Source of the DNA: UBA2227 sp036677505
GTDB taxonomy: Bacteria > Bacillota_I > Bacilli_A > Erysipelotrichales > Erysipelotrichaceae
Direction: 5' to 3'
DNA: 64,000 nucleotides
Assembly (NCBI GenBank): GCA_036677505.1
Contig: JAVBWK010000028.1
Coordinates: forward strand, 1 to 64,000
The notes below the pieces were generated by a model. It did no database searches and had not been told where the DNA came from. It saw nothing but the letters and a program-made list of their open reading frames with translations. Shown piece by piece: positions 1-8,775 of the stretch (position 1 is its first letter; each line of letters starts with the position of its first letter). Made by a program: the position numbers and the translations under genes.

Positions 1-143
1 TATAATAGTCATGCGATTGGATCCTTTCTATAAAGTGTGGTAACTCTATTTTACAGGATTCCATTCGCTTTTCTATTTTTACTCATTAAGTCTCACATCA
101 ATTGTAACTCTACACAAAAAACTTAAATTTTTCTAAGAGCCGT
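1..143. other. Intergenic stretch with no recognised gene
   Basis: AT-rich sequence upstream of the first promoter. A TATAAT lies at the very left edge (1-6) but its -35 would be outside the window, so it cannot be assessed. I see no reading frame with a ribosome binding site and no hairpin followed by a T-run. Confidence 0.5.
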
Positions 144-172
144 TTGACATCACTGCTGAATTGCTCTATACT
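144..172 (+). promoter_or_regulatory. Sigma-A promoter for the riboswitch/ATPase transcript
   Basis: A consensus -35 TTGACA (144-149), a 17-base spacer and a -10 TATACT (167-172). Transcription would start near 179, at the 5' edge of the riboswitch. Confidence 0.85.
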
Positions 173-178
173 TTTCTT

Positions 179-283
179 TGTTAAAGGGAGTAAACGCCCC
201 AGTGGTTCAGTGTTCGTCAACACGGCAATTTGCCCGGATACTGTGTGAAGCTTGAGACTTTATCGACGGGTAGAGTCTTTTTT
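179..283 (+). promoter_or_regulatory. yybP-ykoY manganese riboswitch
   Basis: The leader carries the conserved 5' block AAAGGGAGTA (184-193) and a 3' block GAGACTTTAT running into a terminator, the arrangement of the yybP-ykoY class, which binds Mn2+ and usually switches genes on when the metal is abundant. The 3' strand of the aptamer base overlaps the 5' strand of the terminator hairpin, as expected for transcriptional control by mutually exclusive pairing. Identification rests on recalled consensus sequence, not a covariance search. A P-type ATPase follows directly, a frequent partner of this riboswitch. Confidence 0.82.
255..283 (+). terminator. Riboswitch-controlled intrinsic terminator
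   Basis: A ten base-pair hairpin (255-264 with 269-278, two G-U pairs, loop GACG) is followed by five Ts. It lies between the aptamer and the ATPase start and shares bases with the aptamer stem. Confidence 0.85.
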
Positions 284-302
284 CTATCAACAGGAGAAAA
301 TC

Positions 303-2876
303 ATGAATCAAGAAACATTATGGCATACTTTATCGGTTGAAGAGTCCGTCAGGGACATCGATGTTCATCAGGGATTGAGTGAAGCAGAAGCAAAAGAGCG
401 GCTAGACAGGTATGGGTATAATCAGCTGGAAGCGGCTAAGAAGAAAAGTTTTCTGATGGCCGTTCTCGATCAGTTCAAAGATGTGATGATCATCATTCTG
501 ATCATTGCGGCGTTGATCAGCGGTTTGCTGGGGGAAGTCGTGGATGCCGGCATCATTATGGCTATTGTCATCATCAATGCAATTTTGGGGTATATTCAAC
601 AAGCCAAAGCGGAGACTGCACTCAAAGCACTGGAAGATCTGTCTGCTCCGACTTCACGGGTATTGCGTGAAGGCCAGGAGAAGGTCATTACCAAAAACCT
701 GGTGGTTCCGGGAGATATCCTTATATTAGAAACAGGAGATTTGGTCAATGCGGATATGCGTCTGATCAAAACGAGCAGCCTGCAGATCCAGGAAGCTTCG
801 CTGACCGGGGAATCCGTTCCCGTGACCAAAGATGCTTCGAAAATGATCAGTGAAAAATCGCCGTTGGGCGATCGATTGAACATGGCCTATGCATCCGGTC
901 AGGTGACCTATGGACGTGGGATCGGATTGGTCGTTGCGACGGGAATGAATACCGAGGTCGGAAAAATCGCGAAAATGCTGAGCAAATCGGAGGTCGAGCT
1001 GACACCGTTGCAGAAGCAGCTCAATCAGTTGGGGAAAGTGTTGGGCATCGTGGCGTTACTGGCCTGTGCCGCAATCTTTATTGTCGGTGTCTTGGAAGGA
1101 AAAGAACCGTTTGAAATGTTTCTGACGGCCGTATCCCTCGCTGTCGCCATCATTCCGGAGAGTCTGCCGACCGTAGCAACGATCGTTTTGGCTTTGGGTG
1201 TTTCACGTATGGTGGAGCGTAATGCGATCATACGTACACTGCCATCGGTGGAAACCTTAGGCTCGACGACGGTGATCTGTTCCGATAAGACCGGTACGCT
1301 GACGCAAAATAAGATGAAAGTTGTGCGTAACTGGGTCAGCAGTGAACAACATTTGGAAACTTTGGCGTTGGCCAACCGCTTGTGCAATGACGCCCGTCTG
1401 GTCGATGGACAGTGGCAGGGCGATCCCACCGAAACCGCCCTGGCCGATTGGGCAGATGATTTTATCGATGAAAAAGTTCTTCGTCAGTATCCGCGCATCG
1501 CAGAAGTTCCGTTTGATTCCGGACGAAAACGCATGACGACGGTTCACAGTTATAAAGAAGAGACGTTGGCTTATATCAAGGGCGGGGTCGATGAGATATT
1601 GAATGTTTCGACATTTGTGTTGGACAACGGAAATATCCGTGCCATCACCGAGGATGATGTCAAAGCAATCCGTCAACAGAATCAGGCGATGGCTGAAGAT
1701 GCCTTGCGTGTTTTGGCGGCTGCGTATAAAGTTGTTAATGGCAGTGTCGTGGATGGGGATGTCACCCTTGAATGCGATGCAATTTTCATCGGTCTGACCG
1801 GCATGATCGACCCGCCGCGTCCGGAAGTGACGGAGGCGATCGTCAAGTGTAAGCAGGCTGGGATCGGTGTGGTCATGATTACCGGAGACCATGCGCTGAC
1901 GGCGAAGGCCATCGGTAAAGAAATCGGTTTACTGCGTGATGATCTTTCGGTGATCAGCGGTGTGGATCTCGATGCGATGAGTGATGATGAGCTGTTTGAG
2001 CGAGTCAAATCCATCGGTGTTTACGCTCGGGTTTCCCCTGAACATAAAATGCGCATCATTGCGGCTTGGAAACGTCATGGCGATATTGTCGCGATGACGG
2101 GCGACGGGGTCAATGATGCTCCGGCACTGAAAAAGGCGGATATCGGGGCGGCGATGGGAATCGTGGGTACCGAAGTTGCGAAAAGTGCGGCGGATATGGT
2201 ATTGACCGATGATAACTTTGCGACCGTGGTATCGGCAGTCGAAGAAGGACGTCGGATCCGCGATAACATTACCAAGGCGATTTCTTATTTGCTCAGCTGT
2301 AATGCCGGCGAACTGTTTGTGCTGTTGTTGGCGGTCGTACTGAACTGGCCGCTGCCGCTTTTGGCGATTCATATATTATGGATTAATCTGGTTACGGATT
2401 CACTTCCAGCGTTGGCGCTGGGGGTCGATCCGGCTCAGGAAGGGATCATGAACCGAAGACCCGATACATCAAAATCACTGATGGGCAAGTCGATGGTCAT
2501 TCGGATCTTGTTGGGTGGTACGTTGATTGGTGCTGTGACGACGATAGCTTTCTTGTTGGGCAATCAGATCAACATTGAAAGCGGCCGTACCATGGCTTTC
2601 TCCGTGCTTGGATTCTCACAGTTATTCTACTCTCTCTACGTGCATTCCGGTCAAGTATCCGTGTTGAAATCTCTGTTTGTCAATAAGTACCTGGGGCTGG
2701 CCATTTCCGTCAATATGGCGATGATGTTTGGAGTATTGCTGATCCCGCCGATACAAAGCATATTTAAGCTGACCTCGGTAAGCTTACAGAACTGGGGTTG
2801 GATCATGGGGCTATCTCTGATACCGCTATTGTTATTTGAGTTTTGGAAGTTAGTATCCAATCAAACCGCTGAATAA
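303..2876 (+). CDS. P2-type cation-transporting ATPase, probable Mn2+ (or Ca2+) exporter
   Basis: An 857-residue membrane pump that would hydrolyse ATP to export a divalent cation. Visible hallmarks are the actuator TGES motif, the phosphorylated Asp328 in DKTGTLT, the hinge TGDGVNDAP, the M4 sequence PESLP (PEGL in most SERCA-like pumps) and the M6 sequence NLVTDSLPA. Overall length and order match P2A (SERCA/PMR1-like) ATPases. The start at 303 follows AGGAG (292-296); an in-frame start at 252 would lie inside the terminator hairpin. The Mn2+ riboswitch upstream makes manganese detoxification the likeliest job; family similarity alone would not separate Mn2+ from Ca2+. Monocistronic, ending in its own terminator. 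Confidence 0.9.
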   Translation: MNQETLWHTLSVEESVRDIDVHQGLSEAEAKERLDRYGYNQLEAAKKKSFLMAVLDQFKDVMIIILIIAALISGLLGEVVDAGIIMAIVIINAILGYIQQAKAETALKALEDLSAPTSRVLREGQEKVITKNLVVPGDILILETGDLVNADMRLIKTSSLQIQEASLTGESVPVTKDASKMISEKSPLGDRLNMAYASGQVTYGRGIGLVVATGMNTEVGKIAKMLSKSEVELTPLQKQLNQLGKVLGIVALLACAAIFIVGVLEGKEPFEMFLTAVSLAVAIIPESLPTVATIVLALGVSRMVERNAIIRTLPSVETLGSTTVICSDKTGTLTQNKMKVVRNWVSSEQHLETLALANRLCNDARLVDGQWQGDPTETALADWADDFIDEKVLRQYPRIAEVPFDSGRKRMTTVHSYKEETLAYIKGGVDEILNVSTFVLDNGNIRAITEDDVKAIRQQNQAMAEDALRVLAAAYKVVNGSVVDGDVTLECDAIFIGLTGMIDPPRPEVTEAIVKCKQAGIGVVMITGDHALTAKAIGKEIGLLRDDLSVISGVDLDAMSDDELFERVKSIGVYARVSPEHKMRIIAAWKRHGDIVAMTGDGVNDAPALKKADIGAAMGIVGTEVAKSAADMVLTDDNFATVVSAVEEGRRIRDNITKAISYLLSCNAGELFVLLLAVVLNWPLPLLAIHILWINLVTDSLPALALGVDPAQEGIMNRRPDTSKSLMGKSMVIRILLGGTLIGAVTTIAFLLGNQINIESGRTMAFSVLGFSQLFYSLYVHSGQVSVLKSLFVNKYLGLAISVNMAMMFGVLLIPPIQSIFKLTSVSLQNWGWIMGLSLIPLLLFEFWKLVSNQTAE

Positions 2877-2885
2877 GCGGTTTTT
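2863..2885 (+). terminator. Intrinsic terminator after the ATPase
   Basis: An eight-base stem AAACCGCT/AGCGGTTT with a five-base loop and a short T-run, overlapping the stop codon. Confidence 0.8.
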
Positions 2886-2964
2886 CAAATTTGAAATGCG
2901 TTGGCTTTTTGTGTACAAAAGGAGAGCATAAATCAAAGCTGTGGCAGTCCAGTTTTATTCATTT

Positions 2965-3003
2965 GAAAAGAAAAACAGAAAGTTAAGTTAAACTCTCTGT
3001 TTT
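2965..3003 (-). terminator. Intrinsic terminator after rqcH
   Basis: On the minus strand AAAACAGAGAG pairs with CTTTCTGTTTT across a ten-base loop and is followed by a T-rich tract. The stem starts within the last codons of the gene. Confidence 0.75.
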
Positions 3004-4625
3004 CTAAGCATCCACGACTGAATCAGACTTGCATCCGGATCAATGAAGATGGTTTTATAGTTAGAGATCCTTACCAAACCGGCAACCGATTTAGGGATCT
3101 TTTTTATGTTTTTGACTTGCGTGTAATTCACCGGAACACTGGAAGAGTGGCGGGCTTTAGAGTAGTAGGCGGCTAAATGAGCCGATGCCCGGATAACGTC
3201 TTCATCGAAGTTATCGGTTTGGACGATGACATGTGCGCCATGAGTATCCTTGGCATGAAACCACCAATCATCCTTTCTGCCGAGTTTGAAAGTCAAATAG
3301 TCGTTTTGAAGGTTGTTCTTACCGACATAGATCGTCGTTTGGTCATTGAATTTAACGGTTAAGTAATTGGGCCTGATTTCCTTTTGCCTGCGAATTTTTG
3401 ATACAACGGCTGGCATATACCCGCGCTTCGCCAGTTCCTGACGGATTTCCTTGGCGTCCTGCACATCCGCGATTTCCAGTTGTTGTTGAAGGGCTTCGAA
3501 ATACGTGATTTCCTCTTGGCACAAATCGATCTGATGTTGAATGTGCGGCTGACCGCTGTGCCCTTTCTGATACTTTTGAAACAGTTTTTTCGCGTTGGCT
3601 TTTGCGTCCAGTTTGGGATCTAAGGGGATCGTAATCATCCCATCACCGTCAAACCGCTTGAAGGTTGCTTCTTTGGCACCTTTTGTGACTTGATGAGGGT
3701 AGGTATAAAGATAGTCACCCATCTCACGCCACTTCTCACAGTCCAATGCTTCATCCAAGGCATGATACAGCTTCGGTAATTTGGCTCTGAATTTCTTTAA
3801 CTCGCGGTTGACCAACTTGAAACTGTCCCCGGTCTGTTGTTTGATACGTTCTTTCTGCTCGGACTGATAGTACACTTCATCCAACCCCTGCATCAGGGGA
3901 AAGGAAATGGAGGGCAGTTGCTTATGTGTCAGAGGGATACAGTGAAACAGATGATGATCAATGACGTAGAGTTGATTGCTTGACTGTATTTCTTTGAATA
4001 TATCTTTAAAGGTCTGACCGTTTTGCATCCGATATTGAATCTCCCCAGACAGAAGCGGTGATACACCGTGAAAAATCTTGGAGAAATCCTGGTGTGCATC
4101 GTCTGTGTCACTTAAAAATGGATCACATTTATCTCCGGCCTCCGGTAACTTATAAATCGCGCCGGGCTGAATGGTCCGCTTGGTATTTTCAAAAGGCGGG
4201 ATTCGCTTAAGCGCATCCAAAATGCGATCCTGCTCCATCAAAATAACATTGGCATACTTGCCCATCAGTTCTACTGCAATAGTGTGAATGGTCAGATCGC
4301 CCAAATCATTGCGCGTCTCCACGGTCAGATGCACGATGCGGTCATAACCGATCTGCTCGATCTGTTTGATCAGTCCGCCTTCGATATGCTTGCGCAACAA
4401 CATGACAAAATGACTCGGTTCTTCCGGAGTACTGTAGGGCATATCAGAAAACTGCAAACGGTTGTACACCGAGTGGCAGGAAATGATCAGATTGTATTTC
4501 TTCTGATTAAAGCAATGAAAAATGATTTCCGTCTGGGAAACCTGATAAATCTTGTTGATGCGCAAGGGCAACACCTTTTTCAGTTCAGCCGTCAGCCGAT
4601 CAAGCAAAATACCATCCAAGGCCAT
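2988..4625 (-). CDS. rqcH: RqcH, ribosome quality control (NFACT family) protein
   Basis: A 545-residue NFACT protein, formerly called fibronectin-binding protein A. In Bacillus subtilis RqcH binds stalled 50S subunits carrying peptidyl-tRNA and adds C-terminal alanine tails that mark the nascent chain for degradation. The N-terminal NFACT-N domain includes the conserved stretch ELMGKYANVIL, a central helical coiled coil follows, and the C-terminal NFACT-R domain contains WWFHAKDTHGAHV. Length is normal for the family. The start ATG follows AAAGGGTG. It is transcribed alone, divergently from gmk, from an extended -10 promoter 27 bases upstream of the start. Confidence 0.92.
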   Translation of the reverse strand: MALDGILLDRLTAELKKVLPLRINKIYQVSQTEIIFHCFNQKKYNLIISCHSVYNRLQFSDMPYSTPEEPSHFVMLLRKHIEGGLIKQIEQIGYDRIVHLTVETRNDLGDLTIHTIAVELMGKYANVILMEQDRILDALKRIPPFENTKRTIQPGAIYKLPEAGDKCDPFLSDTDDAHQDFSKIFHGVSPLLSGEIQYRMQNGQTFKDIFKEIQSSNQLYVIDHHLFHCIPLTHKQLPSISFPLMQGLDEVYYQSEQKERIKQQTGDSFKLVNRELKKFRAKLPKLYHALDEALDCEKWREMGDYLYTYPHQVTKGAKEATFKRFDGDGMITIPLDPKLDAKANAKKLFQKYQKGHSGQPHIQHQIDLCQEEITYFEALQQQLEIADVQDAKEIRQELAKRGYMPAVVSKIRRQKEIRPNYLTVKFNDQTTIYVGKNNLQNDYLTFKLGRKDDWWFHAKDTHGAHVIVQTDNFDEDVIRASAHLAAYYSKARHSSSVPVNYTQVKNIKKIPKSVAGLVRISNYKTIFIDPDASLIQSWMLRKQRV

Positions 4626-4651
4626 AATCGAATCACCCTTTCATAAAAAAC

Positions 4652-4657
4652 ATTATA
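4652..4657 (-). promoter_or_regulatory. Extended -10 promoter of rqcH
   Basis: On the minus strand TG-T-TATAAT forms an extended -10 element with no recognisable -35. It lies 27 bases upstream of the rqcH start. Confidence 0.65.
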
Positions 4658-4663
4658 ACATAT

Positions 4664-4692
4664 TTGACATACCGGGTGGTTGTGAGTATCAT
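4664..4692 (+). promoter_or_regulatory. Sigma-A promoter of gmk
   Basis: TTGACA (4664-4669), a 17-base spacer and TATCAT (4687-4692). Transcription should begin near 4699, which excludes the in-frame ATG at 4695 as the translation start. Confidence 0.8.
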
Positions 4693-4712
4693 TAATGAAA
4701 GGACCGGTGATC

Positions 4713-5291
4713 ATGATGAAAAAAGGCCTTTTAGTCGTATTGAGCGGACCCAGTGGGGTGGGCAAAGGTACCATCCGCGACTTGTTTATCCGCCGCCCCG
4801 AATTAAATCTCACTTTCTCAATATCGATGACGACCCGCAACAAACGGGCAACGGAAACCGACGGTGTCGATTATTATTTTGTCAGCCGGGAACGTTTCGA
4901 ACACGCGATCGCCAACGACCAACTGCTGGAATGGGCCGAGTTTGTCGGTAACTACTATGGAACACCCTTGGCTGAGGTCGAGCGGCTTCGTCAACAGGGG
5001 AAAAACGTTCTGTTGGAAATCGAAGTGCAGGGAGCCCTTCAGATCAAAGAGAAATGCCCGGATGCCCTGACGATCTTCATCGTTCCGCCCAGCATGGATG
5101 AATTGGAACGGCGTATCCGCGGACGTCGCAGCGAACCGGAAGAAATCGTTCAGCAACGCCTCAACAAAGCCTCCAAAGAAATGGAACTGACCGGACAGTA
5201 CCGCTACGTGGTATGCAATGAAGACCCGCAGCTTGCCGCCGATATCATTTCCGTCATCATCAAACGTCACATGGAAGCGGTCAGCAGTTAG
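4713..5291 (+). CDS. gmk: Guanylate kinase
   Basis: Phosphorylates GMP to GDP with ATP in purine salvage and synthesis. The 192-residue protein has the P-loop GPSGVGKGT near the N-terminus, the GMP-binding region with SMTTRNKRATE and the usual lid and C-terminal helices; length is typical. I place the start at 4713, with AAAGGA at 4698-4703, because the predicted transcription start lies downstream of the alternative ATG at 4695; 4716 is also possible. In many Firmicutes gmk is followed by rpoZ and coaBC; here priA follows directly, after a terminator and with its own promoter. Confidence 0.95.
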   Translation: MMKKGLLVVLSGPSGVGKGTIRDLFIRRPELNLTFSISMTTRNKRATETDGVDYYFVSRERFEHAIANDQLLEWAEFVGNYYGTPLAEVERLRQQGKNVLLEIEVQGALQIKEKCPDALTIFIVPPSMDELERRIRGRRSEPEEIVQQRLNKASKEMELTGQYRYVVCNEDPQLAADIISVIIKRHMEAVSS

Positions 5292-5302
5292 CCGCTTTTT
5301 TT
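5275..5302 (+). terminator. Intrinsic terminator after gmk
   Basis: AAGCGG pairs with CCGCTT over an eleven-base loop and is followed by seven Ts. It starts inside the last codons of gmk. Confidence 0.75.
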
Positions 5303-5304
5303 GT

Positions 5305-5332
5305 TTGGACCCATCGGTCCATCGTGTATAAT
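5305..5332 (+). promoter_or_regulatory. Probable promoter of priA
   Basis: A perfect -10 TATAAT (5327-5332) with a weak -35 TTGGAC (5305-5310), spacing 16. It overlaps an upstream in-frame GTG at 5324, which is therefore unlikely to be translated. Confidence 0.6.
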
Positions 5333-5350
5333 AAAGGAAGGAGGATCTCT

Positions 5351-7489
5351 ATGCGCATCATCAACGTCTGGGTCGAACATCCCTTGGGATTAGAGACACC
5401 GCTGACCTACCGGTGTCCGTTTGATCATGTTGAAAAAGGCATGCGTGTCAGTGTTTCTCTTAACCGTCAGACGGTGGTCGGCATTGTCAGTGATCTGGAT
5501 GTCGAACTTCCCGAAGGCATTGAAATCAAAGAAGTGATCGCACTTCTGGATGATCAGCCCATACTCAACGAAGAACTTCAGCAGCTTGCTTTGTGGATGG
5601 CTTCGGACACCATCTGCGATCCCATCAGCTGTTTTAAAACGATTTTACCGCCGGTGTTGAAACCGCAGTCCAATACTCAGAAAGCGAAGACGGAGAAATG
5701 GCTGATCGCCAATAGCGGAAACTTCGAACTGACGGCTAAGCAGAAGGAGCTTTATGAATCCATCCGATCCGCCGGTGAGGTGCCATATGGTTCGGTATCC
5801 TCCGCCGCACTGCGCAACAAACTCATCGAGAAGAGCGCGCTTCGTATCGATATCCGCGAAGTGTCCTATCAGCCCAAAGTTAAAAAATATACGCCATCCG
5901 ATCTGATTCTCTCAGTCGATCAGCAGAAAGTCATCGATGGCATTGATCTTCAAACCCATTCTGTGAATCTGATTTTCGGAGCGACCGGCAGCGGTAAGAC
6001 CGAGATCTATATGCGCATGGCCGAAAAAGTGATTGAAGAAGGTAAGCAGGTGATTTTGCTTGTTCCGGAAATCTCACTGACCCCGCAAATGCTCGATCGT
6101 TTTTATCAGCGTTTTGGCGATGATATCATCGTCTATCACTCCCATCTCAACCCGCAGCAGCGCTACCAACAGTATATGCGTGCCAAAGGTCAGGAGGCAT
6201 CCATTGCCATCGGCACCCGATCCGCTGTGTTTCTGCCGTTTGAGCAATTGGGATGTATCATTCTGGATGAAGAACATGATACCAGCTTTAAACAGGACAA
6301 AGCCCCGTTTTACCATGCCCGCGATATCGCGATCCATCGAGGCGAAACGTTTCAGTGTCCGGTGATTTTGGGATCGGCCACCCCGGCCATGGAAACCTAT
6401 GCCCGGGCGATCAAAGGCGTATATCATCTGTATACTTTGAATCAGCGGATCACCAGTGCCATGGCTCAGGTGACCCTTGTCGATACCCGACAGCTGCTGC
6501 GCCAGCGTAAAAACAGCGAGCTGAGCGATGACCTGATCCAAGCCATTGCCCAACGTTTACATCTTAAACAGCAAGTCATCCTGCTGCTCAACCGGCGGGG
6601 ATATATGCCGATCCTTACCTGCAGGCAATGTCAAAGCGTGGCTATGTGCCCGCAGTGTGATGTGGCCTTGGCTTACCATAAAGCCGGACAGAAAGCAACC
6701 TGCCATGTGTGCGGTTACACCCAGACTTCCTTGAAATGTACGTCCTGTGGAGGTTCGCAGTGGCAGGGATCGGGCTTTGCGACCCAGCGACTGGAAGAAC
6801 AGCTCAAACATCATTTTCCATCGGCAAGAGTGCTGCGCATGGATGCCGATACGACCCGAAAAACCGACGGACATGCGACCTTACTGAAAGCCTTTGCTCA
6901 GGGGCAGGCCGATATTCTGGTCGGTACCCAGATGATTGCCAAAGGACTCGATATACCCAATGTGACGCTGGTCGGCATTTTACAAGGGGATGCGGCCATG
7001 GGTCGGCCGGACTACCGCAGCGTAGAGAATACTTTTGCGATGATGGTTCAGGCCGCCGGACGCAGCGGACGCTCCAGTTTGGGGGGTGAAGTCATCATTC
7101 AAGCCTATGATATCCGGCATTACGCCGTTCAATATGCCCGAAATCAGGATTATGTTTCCTTCTTTAATCATGAAATGCGCTATCGCCATCAAGGTCAGTA
7201 TCCGCCATATACGTATCTGATCGCTTTGACGGTATCCGATGATCAATGGGAGAAAGCCCGCAGCCTGGCAGTCGAACTTTCCGGAATCTGTCGGATGGAT
7301 GAGACATTCAAAACCTTAGGACCGGCGGATTTGGGCAAAATCAAAGGGAAATTCCGCTATCGGATCGTGTGCAAAGGCAAAGATTTGGAGCATATGAAAG
7401 ACTTTGTCCGAGCGCAGATCTTGCCAATCAAACGCAAGAGCGGGAAGACACAAATCAGCATCAATGTATCGCCAATGGGCTTACCATAA
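5351..7489 (+). CDS. priA: Primosomal replication restart helicase PriA
   Basis: A 712-residue 3'-to-5' DNA helicase that recognises stalled forks and reloads the replisome. The N-terminal DNA-binding region is followed by a Walker A GATGSGKTE (residues about 210-218), a DEEH box (about 306-309) and a cysteine-rich insertion with repeated CxxC pairs that bind two zinc ions, then the second helicase domain ending in the QAAGRSGR motif. Start chosen at 5351 behind AAGGAGG; length is normal. It is first in a run with rsmB, rlmN, prpC and prkC. In B. subtilis def and fmt lie between priA and rsmB; they are absent here. Confidence 0.95.
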   Translation: MRIINVWVEHPLGLETPLTYRCPFDHVEKGMRVSVSLNRQTVVGIVSDLDVELPEGIEIKEVIALLDDQPILNEELQQLALWMASDTICDPISCFKTILPPVLKPQSNTQKAKTEKWLIANSGNFELTAKQKELYESIRSAGEVPYGSVSSAALRNKLIEKSALRIDIREVSYQPKVKKYTPSDLILSVDQQKVIDGIDLQTHSVNLIFGATGSGKTEIYMRMAEKVIEEGKQVILLVPEISLTPQMLDRFYQRFGDDIIVYHSHLNPQQRYQQYMRAKGQEASIAIGTRSAVFLPFEQLGCIILDEEHDTSFKQDKAPFYHARDIAIHRGETFQCPVILGSATPAMETYARAIKGVYHLYTLNQRITSAMAQVTLVDTRQLLRQRKNSELSDDLIQAIAQRLHLKQQVILLLNRRGYMPILTCRQCQSVAMCPQCDVALAYHKAGQKATCHVCGYTQTSLKCTSCGGSQWQGSGFATQRLEEQLKHHFPSARVLRMDADTTRKTDGHATLLKAFAQGQADILVGTQMIAKGLDIPNVTLVGILQGDAAMGRPDYRSVENTFAMMVQAAGRSGRSSLGGEVIIQAYDIRHYAVQYARNQDYVSFFNHEMRYRHQGQYPPYTYLIALTVSDDQWEKARSLAVELSGICRMDETFKTLGPADLGKIKGKFRYRIVCKGKDLEHMKDFVRAQILPIKRKSGKTQISINVSPMGLP

Positions 7490-7502
7490 GGGAGGACAGA
7501 AC

Positions 7503-8753
7503 ATGATCGCACGTGAAGAAGCTTATCATATCCTTACTCAAGTCGTCATTTCAAAACAGTATGCCAATTTACTGTTAAAAAACTGCACAGCCGATTCCAT
7601 CGATATGTCCTTGATCACCCGCATCGTATACGGGACCTTACAGCACTACCGCTATCTGGAATATCAGTGGGCCGATCTGATCAAAAAACGTCCACCCGAA
7701 GAAATCGTGGTCCTTATCAACATGTCGGTGTATCAGCGTTACATGATGGACAAAGTACCGCCTTATGCCATCATCAATGAGGCAGTCAGCATTGCCAAGA
7801 AAATCCTGAAAGGGCAGTATGCCGGTCTGGTCAATGCGATCTTGCGACAGGTACTGACACGTCCCAGCCGCCATGTCATCATGGAAAACAAAGCTGAGAA
7901 ACTGGCGATCGAGACCAGTCATCCGGTATGGCTGGTGCATATGTGGCGCAAACAGCTGGGTGAACAAGAAACTGAAGCACTGTGTCATAAAAACAATGTG
8001 ACACCGCCGTTGCACGTACGTGTCAATCCGTTGAAAGCAACCCTTGATCAGGTGTTGTCCTCGGGTCTCTTTGAGATATCCGATGCATCTTTGGGGTCAC
8101 TTACGGCCGATCCCAAGGTTGTCAAAGATGAAGTGTTCACTTCGGGGAAAGTGATCATTCAGGATGAAAACAGTCAGCGGGTCGTTGTGTTTACGGATGT
8201 GAAGCCCGGTGAGAAAGTGCTTGATGTATGCAGTGCTCCGGGAACCAAGACCGTGCAAATGGCCGGGATTATGCAAAATCAGGGAAGCATCCTGGCTCTG
8301 GATGTTCACGGACATCGGATCAAACTGGTGGAAAATCTGGCGGAAAAAAGCGGGGCAACTATCGTTAAAGCTAAATTCGCCGATGCCACCCATCTTCCTT
8401 TGTCAATCAAAAATGAAACGTTTGATACCGTTCTGATTGATGCGCCGTGCAGCGGACTGGGCGTCTTGCGTCGCAAACCGGACATAAAGATGACGATCCA
8501 ACCCGCCGATCTGGATGATATCCAGAAGCTTCAGGCTGAAATACTCAATGAGACATGTCACTGCGTCAAAGTCGGCGGTAAACTCATTTATGCGACCTGC
8601 ACGATCAATAAAAAAGAAAATCAATTACAAATACAAAACTTTCTGTCCGCTCATCCGCAGTTTGAACTGATCGATCAGCAGCAGTATCTGCCGCATCAGA
8701 GTGACGGGGACGGTTTTTACATGGCAAAACTTATCAGAGTGCGCGAAATATGA
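7503..8753 (+). CDS. rsmB: 16S rRNA (cytosine-967-C5)-methyltransferase RsmB
   Basis: A 416-residue SAM-dependent methyltransferase that modifies C967 of 16S rRNA. An N-terminal NusB-like RNA-binding domain (about residues 1-140) precedes the Rossmann methyltransferase domain. The two catalytic cysteines of the m5C family are visible: Cys316 in DAPCSG and Cys366 in ATCTIN. The SAM site includes DVCSAPGTKT. The start at 7503 follows GGAGG (7491-7495), 13 bases after the priA stop, so the two are probably co-transcribed. Length agrees with bacterial RsmB/Sun. Confidence 0.95.
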   Translation: MIAREEAYHILTQVVISKQYANLLLKNCTADSIDMSLITRIVYGTLQHYRYLEYQWADLIKKRPPEEIVVLINMSVYQRYMMDKVPPYAIINEAVSIAKKILKGQYAGLVNAILRQVLTRPSRHVIMENKAEKLAIETSHPVWLVHMWRKQLGEQETEALCHKNNVTPPLHVRVNPLKATLDQVLSSGLFEISDASLGSLTADPKVVKDEVFTSGKVIIQDENSQRVVVFTDVKPGEKVLDVCSAPGTKTVQMAGIMQNQGSILALDVHGHRIKLVENLAEKSGATIVKAKFADATHLPLSIKNETFDTVLIDAPCSGLGVLRRKPDIKMTIQPADLDDIQKLQAEILNETCHCVKVGGKLIYATCTINKKENQLQIQNFLSAHPQFELIDQQQYLPHQSDGDGFYMAKLIRVREI

Positions 8754-8775
8754 TAAAATATTTGATGGTGATGTA

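Noticed and set aside
1257..1892. 211-codon minus-strand open frame inside the P-type ATPase gene
   Set aside because: Opposite strand of a well-supported coding region with no ribosome binding site.
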